A DNA stretch of 64,000 nt from UBA2166 sp964463965 (lineage in GTDB: Bacteria; Nitrospirota; Nitrospiria; Nitrospirales; UBA2166): assembly GCA_964463965.1 (NCBI GenBank), contig CAYXED010000001.1:310001-374000 (forward strand), read 5' to 3'. A model generated the notes under the pieces. It was not told where the DNA came from. It ran no database searches and saw only the letters and a program-made list of their open reading frames with translations. Below are positions 8,877 through 17,474 of this stretch, piece by piece. The stretch's first letter is position 1. The number at the start of each line of letters is the position of its first letter. The translations under genes and the position numbers were made by a program.

Positions 8877-9626
8877 TCACGCTATGTGAGATGCGTCTTT
8901 GACATAGACTTTGGCACTCTCTTCATCAAGGCTCTCATAAACTTCATCCAACGTGCCCATTTCGATAATACGTCCACCATGAACTAATGCTACCCGATCG
9001 GCCAGATCGAGAAGAGGCGAAGCAGTGCCCAATCCAACAATGATCGTAACCTTGCCGTCCATTCGAAGAGACTCAAACACTGACATCAACTGCACAGCTT
9101 CATCCTCATCTAATCCAGTGAAAGGATCATCAATAACAATGAGTTCTTGGCCAAGCACACGCGCACGGGCAAGGGCCACTAGTCTTGAGTGATAACCTGA
9201 AAGCTCTTCTGGAAATTTACTCCGATGATCTCGGAGACCAAACGCAGATAAACTCCTCATAACCAATTCATCAACACGATCTTCCGTAAAGAGATAATAT
9301 CGAGGCAATAACGCCACATTTTCAAAAACCGTCATGTCATGCAGCAAGCCTGGTTTTGAAAACACTACACCAACTCGCTGACGAAGCTGAACCTCTTCAG
9401 TTGGGTTTGCGATTACCCAATCCACCCCAAAAACTTTTACTGTTCCCTGTGCAGGAGCGGTCACTCCTACACACAACTCCAATAACACTTCTTTTCCAGA
9501 TTCCTCTCGCCCAAGGAACACGATAAACTCTCCATAGCCAAGGCCAAAAGTCATTACACCAGAGCGTGCTTCCCTTCCAGACGACAGGCTCACCTGTGAA
9601 AACTCAACAGAAAATTCTCGTTTCAT
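8877..9626 (-). CDS. MlaF-like ABC ATPase with degenerate catalytic motifs
   Basis: Predicted ATPase partner of the MlaE-like permease encoded just upstream (4-bp overlap). The overall fold is that of ABC proteins, but nearly every motif is altered. The P-loop at residues 39-46 is 'GREESGKE' (Gly to Glu, final Ser/Thr to Glu). The signature is 'LSGYHS' instead of LSGGQ, Walker B ends 'VIDDP' with Asp for the catalytic Glu, and the H-loop region reads 'IIVGLGTAS' without the His. The P-loop Lys45 is kept. Length (249 aa) is normal and the frame is intact, so it is maintained as a protein. Activity is doubtful. MlaF is inferred from the partner and from 'DPFTGLD'. Confidence 0.72.
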   Translation of the reverse strand: MKREFSVEFSQVSLSSGREARSGVMTFGLGYGEFIVFLGREESGKEVLLELCVGVTAPAQGTVKVFGVDWVIANPTEEVQLRQRVGVVFSKPGLLHDMTVFENVALLPRYYLFTEDRVDELVMRSLSAFGLRDHRSKFPEELSGYHSRLVALARARVLGQELIVIDDPFTGLDEDEAVQLMSVFESLRMDGKVTIIVGLGTASPLLDLADRVALVHGGRIIEMGTLDEVYESLDEESAKVYVKDASHIA

Positions 9627-10447
9627 AAAGAAACCATCGTCAGAATTCCATTCACAAAACTATCCAATAGTACACAAATAACGACTGAAGACAATATGGC
9701 TAGTACTGATGCATGCAGTACCCCATCCCTTGCATCCCGAACTAAAAATCCATGATGACAACATACTCCAGCAACAATCAAACCAAAAATTACACTTTTC
9801 ATGAACATAACTCCAAAATCACTCAAATTAGTCACGATCAGTAAAGTGTCTATAAAAACCTCAAATGAAATTTCCAGGACAAGTGTCGCGCTAATCATTG
9901 AGGCTGTCACAGCAAGCAGAGTAAAGTATCCGACTGACCCAATCATAACTACTAGCACAGCAATCATTCGTGGAAGAACTACAAATCCCATAGGTCGAAT
10001 ACCCATTGCCTCCAGGGATTGAAGCTGCATTCCAACCCTGAGACTCCAAATGTCCATAGAGATAATGACACTTGCTTGTCCAGCTACAAGAAATGCAACC
10101 AGCAGAGGGCCAAGTTCCCGCAATAAAAACATGACCACGATAGTCTCTAAGAGTTTCTCATCTTCTATGGATGAAGCAATCTCGCTAACTTGTAAAACTA
10201 CTAAGAGCCCCGTCAATAACGCTACGACCGTTAGTGCAATCAACCCTTCTCGAGCAATACGCTGAACCTGTTTTTGAATTGCTAGAAGAATCACTTTTGA
10301 AACAACATGTGAAGAGGCGAACAGCTCTCGAAATGAAAAGTAAAATATCGAGACAATGGCAGTACCATAGTGGCCACACGAAATTAGCTTCCGCTTAACA
10401 CACACCAAGAGGTTCTCCATCAATTGCACAAGAAGCCTTTTTAACAA
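9623..10447 (-). CDS. MlaE-like ABC permease (lipid-asymmetry/MCE transporter type)
   Basis: Integral membrane protein of 274 aa with about five hydrophobic segments in the C-terminal two thirds. It keeps the MlaE layout: 'LLRELGPLLVAFLVAG', the coupling region 'LQSLEAMGIRPMGFVVLPR', and 'FMKSVIFGLIVAGVCCHHG'. The stretch usually reading A-R-x-G-[ST]-A-x-x-A-E-[IL]-[GA] is instead 'AGQASVIISMDIW', so it is divergent. MlaE proteins work with MlaF and an MCE-domain substrate-binding protein in phospholipid transport. Here the ATPase overlaps its 3' end by 4 bp, but no MCE gene is in the neighbourhood. Confidence 0.75.
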   Translation of the reverse strand: MLKRLLVQLMENLLVCVKRKLISCGHYGTAIVSIFYFSFRELFASSHVVSKVILLAIQKQVQRIAREGLIALTVVALLTGLLVVLQVSEIASSIEDEKLLETIVVMFLLRELGPLLVAFLVAGQASVIISMDIWSLRVGMQLQSLEAMGIRPMGFVVLPRMIAVLVVMIGSVGYFTLLAVTASMISATLVLEISFEVFIDTLLIVTNLSDFGVMFMKSVIFGLIVAGVCCHHGFLVRDARDGVLHASVLAILSSVVICVLLDSFVNGILTMVSL

Positions 10448-10537
10448 TTGGGGTTAAAACAAAAAAGTGATATGGCCTACAAGTTATTATCAGGGAGCAT
10501 CATGGACCAACATATAAATATAACGCAAACCCTTTCA

Positions 10538-12679
10538 TTAACTCACATCGACAAGATCAAGTTTTCCTTTCCAACGATGATACACTGCTGCTTTCAGTTC
10601 CACGTGATCAGGATGATCAAGGTGAGGATCTTGGCTCAACAACTGAAAAGCTTCTATTCTTGCCTGCTCAAGCAAACTAGAATCACGAACTAAGTTGGCA
10701 ACTCTTAGTGCTGGAAGCCCCCACTGTCGAGTGCCAAAAAAATCTCCTGGGCCTCTCATCATTAAGTCTTCCTCTGCAATTACAAAACCATCATTGGTAT
10801 TAATCATTGTATCCAAACGACGCATTGCTTCTGGGGCACAGCTTTCTTTGGTCATCAACATGCAGATCGAAGATTGCTCACCTCGACCAATACGACCTCG
10901 AAGCTGATGTAATTGCGCCAACCCATATCGTTCAGCATGTTGAATCATCATGATTGTCGCATTAGGAATATCGATACCAACCTCAATGACACTAGTTGAA
11001 ACCAAGAGGTGAATTTTCCCTTGGCTAAACTCATTCATAACAGTATCTTTCTCCTGTGTTTTCATCCTCCCATGAATCAAACCGATAGAATAATTAGGAA
11101 ATATCAATTTCAACTGCTCCCATCCACTTACTGCAGTTTGCAAATCAAGCTTTGCTGACTCTTCAATCAAAGGATAAACAACAAAGCCCTGATGCCCCTC
11201 CTGCAACTCCTTCAAAATTAATCGATAGGCCTTAGAACATTGTGACTCAAACAGTTTCATGGTGTATACAGGTTGCCGGCCAGGCGGTCGAGTATCAATA
11301 ATTGAAACATCAAGATCGCCATACATAGTAAGGGCTAAAGTACGAGGAATTGGTGTGGCGGTCATAACAAGTATGTCAGGATTAAATCCCTTAGACTTCA
11401 ACATTGCCCGCTGTAAAACACCAAACTTATGTTGTTCATCAACAATTGCTAACCCCAAACGAGTAAATTTAATTTCGTCTTGAAGCAATGCATGTGTTCC
11501 AATGACAATCATAGCCCGACCAGAAGAAATCTCTTCCAACACATACTGCCGCTCTTTTTTCGATTGCCCTCCAATCAGCAGAACACACCTTAATCCTAAT
11601 GGCTCAAGAAACTTTGATAAGCTCACAAAATGCTGCTCGGCAAGAATCTCTGTAGGCGCTAAAACTGCAGACTGATACTCTGATTGTGCGGCACAAACCA
11701 TTGCAAAGGCCGCAACTATAGTTTTTCCACTTCCAACATCTCCTTGAAGCAGTCTATTCATGGGATACGGAGATGTCATATCCTGCATAATCTCATGAAT
11801 CACCTGTTCTTGTGCCTCTGTAAGCGTAAAAGGGAGGTTCTGGCGAAAAGATTTCTCTAATGCCCTATTTTTCAGAAATTTAATCCCAGTTTCTTGTTCC
11901 TTGATACCCATCTTTTTAAGCCCTAACCCTAATTCGATAAAAAAAAGTTCATCAAAAGCTAGGCGTTCATGTGCCTTGGACTGGCCATCATTTAGTAAAT
12001 CTATTTCAGAACCCTCATCGGGAAAATGAATTTGCGTGATAGCACGATCAAAAGACATCAATCCAAGATGTTCCCGAATCTCTGAGGGCACCACTTCCAC
12101 AAGACAAGCGCTATACTCATCAAGTATTCTCTTAACTAAAGACCTTATTAGGCGGGAAGTAATTCCTTTAGTCGCATGATAGGTAGGAACAAGTCTGCCA
12201 ACATGGATTGGTTCTTGATTTGTATCTTCATCAAGAATCTCGTATACCGGGCTTTGCATCTCAAAGCCTAACGTTCGTCGTGCCCGTGCCTGCTGAACAT
12301 GCCCACTTAGCATAACTAACTGCCCTGGCTCAAATATATTATTGAGATATGGTTGGTTAAACCATCTAGCTTTTAAAACCCCCGTAGAGTCAATGAGGTT
12401 AACTTCAAAAATCGTAAAGGAGGGTTTTCTAGTTCTAATTAGTCGCAAATTTTTAACTTGAGCCACTATCGTAGATTCTTGGCCAAAACAAAGCTCACTG
12501 ATTTTTTTTAAACTAGAACGATCCTCATACCGCCAAGGCACATACCAAAGCAAATCCTCTGCCGTTTCAATCCCTAAACGCGCAAATAAAGCAGCCTTTT
12601 TAGGCCCAACACCACGAACAAACTGAATTGGAAGTTCAGACAAAGAAGTAATATGCTGCCCGGTTACCTTGCTCAGCAT
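10538..12679 (-). CDS. recG: ATP-dependent DNA helicase RecG
   Basis: Double-strand DNA translocase that reverses stalled forks and processes Holliday junctions and R-loops. It is 713 aa, close to the usual 690. The N-terminal wedge domain starts 'LPIQFVRGVGPKKAALF', then comes the helicase core with Walker A 'GDVGSGKTIVAAFA', motif II 'DEQHKFGVLQR', 'MTATPIPRTLA', and motif VI 'QLRGRIGRGEQSS'. The C-terminal 'EEDLMMRGPGDFFGTRQ' is the TRG-type motif that couples ATP use to translocation. It is divergent from rpmB, with only 54 bp between start codons. Confidence 0.97.
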   Translation of the reverse strand: MLSKVTGQHITSLSELPIQFVRGVGPKKAALFARLGIETAEDLLWYVPWRYEDRSSLKKISELCFGQESTIVAQVKNLRLIRTRKPSFTIFEVNLIDSTGVLKARWFNQPYLNNIFEPGQLVMLSGHVQQARARRTLGFEMQSPVYEILDEDTNQEPIHVGRLVPTYHATKGITSRLIRSLVKRILDEYSACLVEVVPSEIREHLGLMSFDRAITQIHFPDEGSEIDLLNDGQSKAHERLAFDELFFIELGLGLKKMGIKEQETGIKFLKNRALEKSFRQNLPFTLTEAQEQVIHEIMQDMTSPYPMNRLLQGDVGSGKTIVAAFAMVCAAQSEYQSAVLAPTEILAEQHFVSLSKFLEPLGLRCVLLIGGQSKKERQYVLEEISSGRAMIVIGTHALLQDEIKFTRLGLAIVDEQHKFGVLQRAMLKSKGFNPDILVMTATPIPRTLALTMYGDLDVSIIDTRPPGRQPVYTMKLFESQCSKAYRLILKELQEGHQGFVVYPLIEESAKLDLQTAVSGWEQLKLIFPNYSIGLIHGRMKTQEKDTVMNEFSQGKIHLLVSTSVIEVGIDIPNATIMMIQHAERYGLAQLHQLRGRIGRGEQSSICMLMTKESCAPEAMRRLDTMINTNDGFVIAEEDLMMRGPGDFFGTRQWGLPALRVANLVRDSSLLEQARIEAFQLLSQDPHLDHPDHVELKAAVYHRWKGKLDLVDVS

Positions 12680-12733
12680 GGCGACGCTGTGATAGCATAC
12701 TCTCTCTTAACAGGCAACAAGAGGAGTGCTACC

Positions 12734-12958
12734 ATGGCCCGGTCGTGTGATGTATGTGGGAAAAAGCGTATGGTTGGAAATAACGTCAGCCATGCAAATA
12801 ATAAGACAAAGCGGGTATTTGCTATAAATCTGCAGTCTGTTAGGGCAGAGATCAACGGTGCAGCAAAACGCATCCGTGTCTGTACTAGATGTATTAGGAC
12901 CGGCGTGGTAACAAAAAAAGCAAGATCTCTCGAATCGCCACAGGCAAAAACCGCATAA
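12734..12958 (+). CDS. rpmB: 50S ribosomal protein L28 (zinc-binding form)
   Basis: Large-subunit protein of 74 aa. The start at ATG 12734 is set by 'AAGAGGAG' just upstream and by the family opening 'MARSCDVCGKKRMVGNNVSHANNKTKR'-like sequence (residues 1-27). It carries two CxxC pairs (C5-C8 and 'CTRC' near residue 50), so it is the zinc-coordinating type. A longer frame extends upstream to 12653 but would overlap recG. It is a single gene, convergent with the groES end of the ribosomal superoperon. Confidence 0.96.
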   Translation: MARSCDVCGKKRMVGNNVSHANNKTKRVFAINLQSVRAEINGAAKRIRVCTRCIRTGVVTKKARSLESPQAKTA

Positions 12959-13048
12959 CACTATAATCTTGTTTTTCAGGGGATGTAAAAAACTGTCTGG
13001 CTAGAACACAGGCTGCAGACGCTTTAAGCGTCCACCCCTTTGGCAGTC

Positions 13049-13381
13049 CTACTCAACCGTCCCGAGAACTTCGTCCTCCTTCACCATTACCAGGTCTTCT
13101 CCATCAATCTCGACCTTCTGACCTGCCCACTGGTCGTAGATAACAACTTGTCCTGGTTGAAGAAATGTTTTCACAAATTCTTTTTTAGGTTTTTCTCCTG
13201 GTTTAAGTTTACGATCCTTCTCAGTCTCAATTTCTTTCTCCCGTCCTTCTCCAATCGAGATGATAGTACCCTGCTTTGGTTTTTCCTGAGCATTTTCAGG
13301 GATAAAAATACCACCTGTAGACTGTTCCATCTCATCAGCTGGTTTCAAAATTATCCAATCATGCAGTGGACGTAAACTCAT
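13049..13381 (-). CDS. groES: Co-chaperonin GroES (Cpn10) with internal insertion
   Basis: Heptameric lid of the GroEL chaperonin. The core is clear: 'MSLRPLHDWIILKPADE', the mobile loop 'STGGIFIPENAQEKPKQG', and 'VIYDQWAGQKVEIDGEDL'. At 110 aa it is longer than the usual 95-97 because of a charged Lys/Glu stretch at about residues 47-67, between 'ISIGEGR' and 'VKTFLQPGQ'. It starts 8 bp after the rplQ stop, so it looks like the last gene of the alpha operon. No groEL lies in the window. A stand-alone groES is less common and suggests a second groES-groEL locus elsewhere. Confidence 0.93.
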   Translation of the reverse strand: MSLRPLHDWIILKPADEMEQSTGGIFIPENAQEKPKQGTIISIGEGREKEIETEKDRKLKPGEKPKKEFVKTFLQPGQVVIYDQWAGQKVEIDGEDLVMVKEDEVLGTVE

Positions 13382-13389
13382 CTCTCTCC

Positions 13390-13791
13390 TTAAGCACTTT
13401 CAGGCTTTTGATCAGTATTAACAGTAGTAGGTTCTGCTAATACAACCAACTCAATCGCCACCATCTCTGCACCATCACCGATACGACGTCTCGTCCTAAT
13501 AATCCTCGTATAGCCCCCTGAGCGATCTAAGAACCTTGGTGCAACATCATTAAACAGCTTTGCCACCACATCCTTATTCCACACACAATTCATAGCCCTC
13601 CGACGAGCGGCCAACGTTCCAAGTTTTCCAAGTGTAATCATCCGATCAGCAAGTGACTTCAACTCCTTTGCTTTAGCAGCAGTGGTTTCTATACGTTCGT
13701 GATCAAACAACGCTGTAAGCAAACTCCTAAACAAAGCCTTCCTATGACTTGTATTTCTCCCTAGCTGTCTACCATCTTTTCTATGACGCAT
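13390..13791 (-). CDS. rplQ: 50S ribosomal protein L17
   Basis: Large-subunit protein near the exit tunnel, 133 aa. It opens 'MRHRKDGRQLGRNTSHRKAL', then 'LFDHERIETTAAKAKELKSLADRMITL', and has the C-terminal 'GYTRIIRTRRRIGDGAEMV', all typical of L17. It follows rpoA with a 13-bp gap, the standard alpha-operon order, and is followed immediately by groES instead of the usual operon end. Confidence 0.97.
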   Translation of the reverse strand: MRHRKDGRQLGRNTSHRKALFRSLLTALFDHERIETTAAKAKELKSLADRMITLGKLGTLAARRRAMNCVWNKDVVAKLFNDVAPRFLDRSGGYTRIIRTRRRIGDGAEMVAIELVVLAEPTTVNTDQKPESA

Positions 13792-13804
13792 ATTACTTGT
13801 CTCT

Positions 13805-14803
13805 TTACTGTTTTTCAGAAGTTGATTTATCGACTTTTGTGTCCGGAGTCATCCCCAAACCCAGTCCCATATCAATCAATACCTCTTTAATCTCATTTAA
13901 AGATTTTTTACCAAAGTTTTTTGTTCGAAGCATTTCAGATTCTGTCTTCTGTACAAGATCTCCAATAGTTTTAATCCTCGCATTTTTTAGACAATTTGCG
14001 GCTCGTACAGACAGCTCAAGCTCATTAACATTTCTCGCCAACGATGCGTCAAGGTCGGAAGAATCATCATCATCTACTACAGTTCCAATAACTTTTTCCA
14101 AATCATCTTTTGGAATGAAAATATCAAGATGTCCTTTAAGAATCTTGGCCGCAATGGAGATAGCTTCTTCCGGATTAACACTTCCATCGGTCCAAATCTC
14201 CATAATCAATTTGTCATAATCTGTCATCTGACCAACACGGGCATTTTCAACATGAAAGTTAACCCGTTTAGTCGGGGTAAATATAGCATCAACAGGAATA
14301 ACACCAATCGGCAAACTTTCTGTTTGATGGCGTTCAGAGGGCACATACCCTCTTCCACGTTGAACCACCATTTCGATATCAACAACGGCATCCTTATCAA
14401 GTGTTGCTATATGGAGATCGGGGGTAAGAATCTCAATATCACCATCATGCACGATATCTGACCCCTTTACTTCGCCAGGACCCGTCTTCTTGAGTGTAAT
14501 GGTCTTGGGTGTCTCTGTATGAAGCTTCATCCTTAGGTTTTTAATATTCAAGATGATCTCAGTAACGTCCTCAGTTACGCCACGGATAGTTGAAAATTCG
14601 TGAAGCACTCCTTCAATCTTCACTGACGTTACGGCTGCCCCGTACAACGAAGAAAGAATCACACGTCGAAGGGTATTACCCAACGTCGTTCCAAAACCAC
14701 GTTCCAGAGGCTCTGCAATAATCTTTCCGTACTGAGGCGTAAGAGAATCCAGATCAATCTGAATTTTCCCAGGGACATTGAAACCCTTCAACTCTTTCAG
14801 CAT
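13805..14803 (-). CDS. rpoA: DNA-directed RNA polymerase subunit alpha
   Basis: Scaffold subunit of RNA polymerase, 332 aa. The N-terminal dimerisation domain (about 1-235) has 'EPLERGFGTTLGNTLRRVILSS' within residues 30-55 and 'VEVERGRGY'-like 'VVQRGRGYVPSE'. After an acidic linker, the C-terminal domain (about 250-315) carries 'LELSVRAANCLKNARI', which holds the residues that bind UP elements and activators, and 'FGKKSLNEIKEVL'. Between rpsD and rplQ as expected. Confidence 0.98.
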   Translation of the reverse strand: MLKELKGFNVPGKIQIDLDSLTPQYGKIIAEPLERGFGTTLGNTLRRVILSSLYGAAVTSVKIEGVLHEFSTIRGVTEDVTEIILNIKNLRMKLHTETPKTITLKKTGPGEVKGSDIVHDGDIEILTPDLHIATLDKDAVVDIEMVVQRGRGYVPSERHQTESLPIGVIPVDAIFTPTKRVNFHVENARVGQMTDYDKLIMEIWTDGSVNPEEAISIAAKILKGHLDIFIPKDDLEKVIGTVVDDDDSSDLDASLARNVNELELSVRAANCLKNARIKTIGDLVQKTESEMLRTKNFGKKSLNEIKEVLIDMGLGLGMTPDTKVDKSTSEKQ

Positions 14804-14849
14804 GAGTCAGTTTCCCCCTGTAGATTAGGATACGGTTCAATGAAAGGTA

Positions 14850-15482
14850 TCATCGGGAATACAAAACCACCACAAGTTGCTCGTCAACATTCAACGCTGC
14901 ATCTTCTTTAGTTGGCAATGCTCTAACTTCCCCTTTAAAGCCAGAACTATCCCATTCAAGCCACTTTGGAATCCCACGATTTTCTACAGCTTCCATCGCC
15001 GATTTTATAGCAACATTTTCCTTGGTACGCGCCTTGACCTCAATAACATCACCCTGATCAACAAGAAATGACGGAATATCAACTTTTTTCCCATTGACAA
15101 CAACATGACCATGATTGACCAACTGACGCCCGGCTCTCCTTGAAGCAGCAAGGCCAAGTCGATAAGCGACATTATCCAGCCGCCGCTCAAGAAGGCTCAC
15201 CAAGTTATCTCCTGTCATACCTTTTTGTCTCTCGGCTTTTTCAAAAGTAAAAACGAACTGCCGCTCAAGCAATCCATAAATACGCTTAAGCTTCTGCTTC
15301 TCTCTCAACTGACGGCTATATTCAGAAATACGACGTCTACTTCGATTTTGTCCATGTTGTCCAGGAACATAACTACGACGCTCAATCGCACACTTATCCG
15401 TCAAACATCGAGTGCCCTTTAAAAATAACTTCATCGACTCCCGGCGACAGTATCGACAGATGGATCCAACGTATCTACCCAT
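14850..15482 (-). CDS. rpsD: 30S ribosomal protein S4 (zinc-binding form)
   Basis: Primary 16S rRNA binder, 210 aa. The N-terminal zinc-binding Cys set is complete ('CRYCRRE' at 9-12, then 'CLTDKC' at about 26-31). The S4 RNA-binding domain follows: 'RLDNVAYRLGLAASRRAGRQLVNHGHVVVNGK'-type sequence in the middle of the protein. It overlaps the rpsK stop by one base. In many bacteria S4 autoregulates the alpha operon; no leader structure was examined here. Confidence 0.97.
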   Translation of the reverse strand: MGRYVGSICRYCRRESMKLFLKGTRCLTDKCAIERRSYVPGQHGQNRSRRRISEYSRQLREKQKLKRIYGLLERQFVFTFEKAERQKGMTGDNLVSLLERRLDNVAYRLGLAASRRAGRQLVNHGHVVVNGKKVDIPSFLVDQGDVIEVKARTKENVAIKSAMEAVENRGIPKWLEWDSSGFKGEVRALPTKEDAALNVDEQLVVVLYSR

Positions 15483-15865
15483 TAGACTCTCCGTCTCTTC
15501 GAGGGCCTACAGCCATTATGTGGAATTGGCGTGACATCTCGAATCATATTAATTCGTAAACCCGAGGCCTGCAGAGCTCTTATAGCAGACTCTCTCCCAG
15601 ACCCTGGACCTTTCACGTACACATCAACCTGCCTCATCCCATGCTCCATAGCTTTCCTCGCTGCAGAATCTGCAGCACGCTGCGCGGCAAAAGGAGTACT
15701 TTTCCTTGACCCTTTAAAACCCTCTGTGCCAGCACTAGCCCACACGAGAACATTCCCACCAAGGTCGGTAATCGTAACCAAGGTATTGTTAAAGGTGGAT
15801 TGAATGTGCACAATTCCACTCTGAATATTTTTTCGCTCTTTTCTTCTACCTTTACGTACACCCAT
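15482..15865 (-). CDS. rpsK: 30S ribosomal protein S11
   Basis: Platform protein of the small subunit, 127 aa. It has 'IVHIQSTFNNTLVTITD' early, 'ASAGTEGFKGSRKSTPFAAQ' in the middle, and the C-terminal 'DVTPIPHNGCRPSKRRRV', which is nearly invariant in the family. It lies between rpsM and rpsD, 8 bp after rpsM, in the alpha operon. Confidence 0.98.
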   Translation of the reverse strand: MGVRKGRRKERKNIQSGIVHIQSTFNNTLVTITDLGGNVLVWASAGTEGFKGSRKSTPFAAQRAADSAARKAMEHGMRQVDVYVKGPGSGRESAIRALQASGLRINMIRDVTPIPHNGCRPSKRRRV

Positions 15866-15873
15866 GTTCTACC

Positions 15874-16254
15874 TTATCTTCCAGCCGGTTTTTTCATGCG
15901 TCCAATCAGCTTTCGCGGCCCTTTTCGTGTCCGAGCATTTGTCTTAGTTCTCTGCCCCCTGAGTGGAAGACCTTTACGATGGCGCAAACCTCTATAGCAT
16001 CCAATATCAATCAGCCTTTTGATATTTCCAGCAATTTGTCTCCTCAAATCCCCTTCGACTTGATACTCTTTGTCAATTAAATCCCGAATCTTAATTACCT
16101 GGCTTTCATCAAGATCCTTAACACGAACGCCAGTAGGCACCCCAGTCTTCCCAAGAATAGTAAGCGCGGCTGAACGCCCAATCCCATAAATTGCGGTGAG
16201 ACCAACGTGTACCGGCTTCTCTCTCGGAAGATCTACTCCAGCAACTCTTGCCAT
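15874..16254 (-). CDS. rpsM: 30S ribosomal protein S13
   Basis: Small-subunit head protein contacting tRNA and intersubunit bridges, 126 aa. 'MARVAGVDLPREKPVHVGLTAIYGIG' opens the protein, and 'GCYRGLRHRKGLPLRGQRTKTNARTRKG' is the signature near the C-terminus. It is the first long gene after rpmJ; the 60-bp gap between them is among the larger ones in this operon. Confidence 0.98.
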   Translation of the reverse strand: MARVAGVDLPREKPVHVGLTAIYGIGRSAALTILGKTGVPTGVRVKDLDESQVIKIRDLIDKEYQVEGDLRRQIAGNIKRLIDIGCYRGLRHRKGLPLRGQRTKTNARTRKGPRKLIGRMKKPAGR

Positions 16255-16314
16255 ATATCAGCCCCTAACTCCACATTCACTGCAAGCGATAGCCTGAAAA
16301 ATATCCATTAAATT

Positions 16315-16428
16315 TCAACCTTGCCTTTGTTTATGCCGAGGATTAACACAAATCACACGCACCACACCCTGTCGGCGAACAACCTTACACTTTGAACACA
16401 TTGGCCCAACGGAAGACCTAACTTTCAA
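16315..16428 (-). CDS. rpmJ: 50S ribosomal protein L36
   Basis: A 37-codon gene found by reading the minus strand between infA and rpsM. It translates as 'MKVRSSVGPMCSKCKVV' followed by 'RRQGVVRVICVNPRHKQRQG', the full L36 with its zinc ligands Cys11, Cys14, Cys27 and His32. The start codon is TTG and overlaps the infA stop (TTGA), indicating translational coupling. The infA-rpmJ-rpsM order is standard. Confidence 0.95.
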   Translation of the reverse strand: MKVRSSVGPMCSKCKVVRRQGVVRVICVNPRHKQRQG

Positions 16429-16652
16429 TGTTCACCTCTCATACGATAGGTAATACGGCCCCTTGTCAAATCATAGGGTGACAATTCAACCTGCACACGA
16501 TCACCAGGCAAAATACGTATAAATCGCATCCGCATTTTTCCTGAGACATGCGCAAGAATAAGATGCCCTTTTTCTAACTCTACACGAAACATCGCGTTTG
16601 GAAGCGTTTCCGTCACAGTACCAGTAACCTCTATAACACCTTCTTTTGCCAT
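16425..16652 (-). CDS. infA: Translation initiation factor IF-1
   Basis: OB-fold protein of 75 aa that occupies the ribosomal A site during initiation. It reads 'MAKEGVIEVTGTVTETLPNAMFRVELEKGH' at the start (residues 1-30), then 'GKMRMRFIRILPGDRVQVELSPYDLTRGRI', the family signature. It lies between map and rpmJ and overlaps rpmJ by 4 bp. Confidence 0.98.
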   Translation of the reverse strand: MAKEGVIEVTGTVTETLPNAMFRVELEKGHLILAHVSGKMRMRFIRILPGDRVQVELSPYDLTRGRITYRMRGEH

Positions 16653-16686
16653 ATCTACCCAGCCAGCAACAACACAGCAATCACAT

Positions 16687-17436
16687 CTACGGTGCCTGTG
16701 TTAAGACTGAAGGTCTCCCATTCATAATAGCAAGGGTATGTTCAAAATGCGCAGAAAAACTACCATCCTCCGTAACAGCAGTCCATTGGTCATCCAATAC
16801 ACGCACACCAGCAGATCCGGCATTTACCATAGGTTCAATTGCCAACACCATTCCCTTTTTTAATCGAGGGCCTTGCCCAGGAAGCCCATAGTTAGGGACC
16901 TGTGGGTCTTCATGTAACGCTCTGCCAATACCATGTCCAACAAAATCACGAACAACTGAAAAACCTGCATCTTCAACATATGACTGAATTGCATGAGAAA
17001 TATCTGATAGTCGGTTTCCAACTACAGCCTTGGAAATTCCAACATTCAATGCCTCTTCAGTAATTGACAACAAACGCTGGGCATCTTGAGTAATAGTACC
17101 AACGGCGACGGTCACCGCTGAATCACCGTAGAACCCATCAATGATTGCCCCGAGGTCTAAGCCAACTATATCGCCGTCCCTTAGAGACCGCTTTGACGGA
17201 ATACCATGCACTACTTGATCATTTATAGACACACACAATGTTGAGGGAAACCCCCTATAGCCCTTGAACGCAGGAATGCCACCTTGTCCACGAATAAAGT
17301 CTTCCGCAGCCCTGTCAAGATCTACAGTCAAAACACCAGGGCGAATCATCTTTTTCAGCATATCCAAACCATCGGCAACAACTTTCGAAGCCTTTGCCAT
17401 AGATTGGATTTCCTCATCAGACTTTAGAATAACCAT
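16687..17436 (-). CDS. map: Methionine aminopeptidase type I
   Basis: Removes initiator Met from nascent proteins. It is 249 aa, without an N-terminal extension, as in type Ia. All five metal ligands are visible: two Asp in 'LDLGAIIDGFYGDSAVT', His in 'VGHGIGRALHEDP', Glu in 'LAIEPM' and Glu in 'VTEDGSFSAHFEHTL'. It lies directly between secY and infA; in most bacteria adk occupies the position between secY and map, but here the gap is only 38 bp. Confidence 0.97.
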   Translation of the reverse strand: MVILKSDEEIQSMAKASKVVADGLDMLKKMIRPGVLTVDLDRAAEDFIRGQGGIPAFKGYRGFPSTLCVSINDQVVHGIPSKRSLRDGDIVGLDLGAIIDGFYGDSAVTVAVGTITQDAQRLLSITEEALNVGISKAVVGNRLSDISHAIQSYVEDAGFSVVRDFVGHGIGRALHEDPQVPNYGLPGQGPRLKKGMVLAIEPMVNAGSAGVRVLDDQWTAVTEDGSFSAHFEHTLAIMNGRPSVLTQAP

Positions 17437-17474
17437 AAATAATTAACCAAGGTAAACCCAATCAAGAATGTCCT

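Noticed and set aside
13000..13045. Palindrome GACGCTTTAAGCGTC between rpmB and groES as a terminator
   Set aside because: It has a one-base loop and no T-run directly after it on either strand; a weak 4-bp stem before T6 nearby is not convincing.
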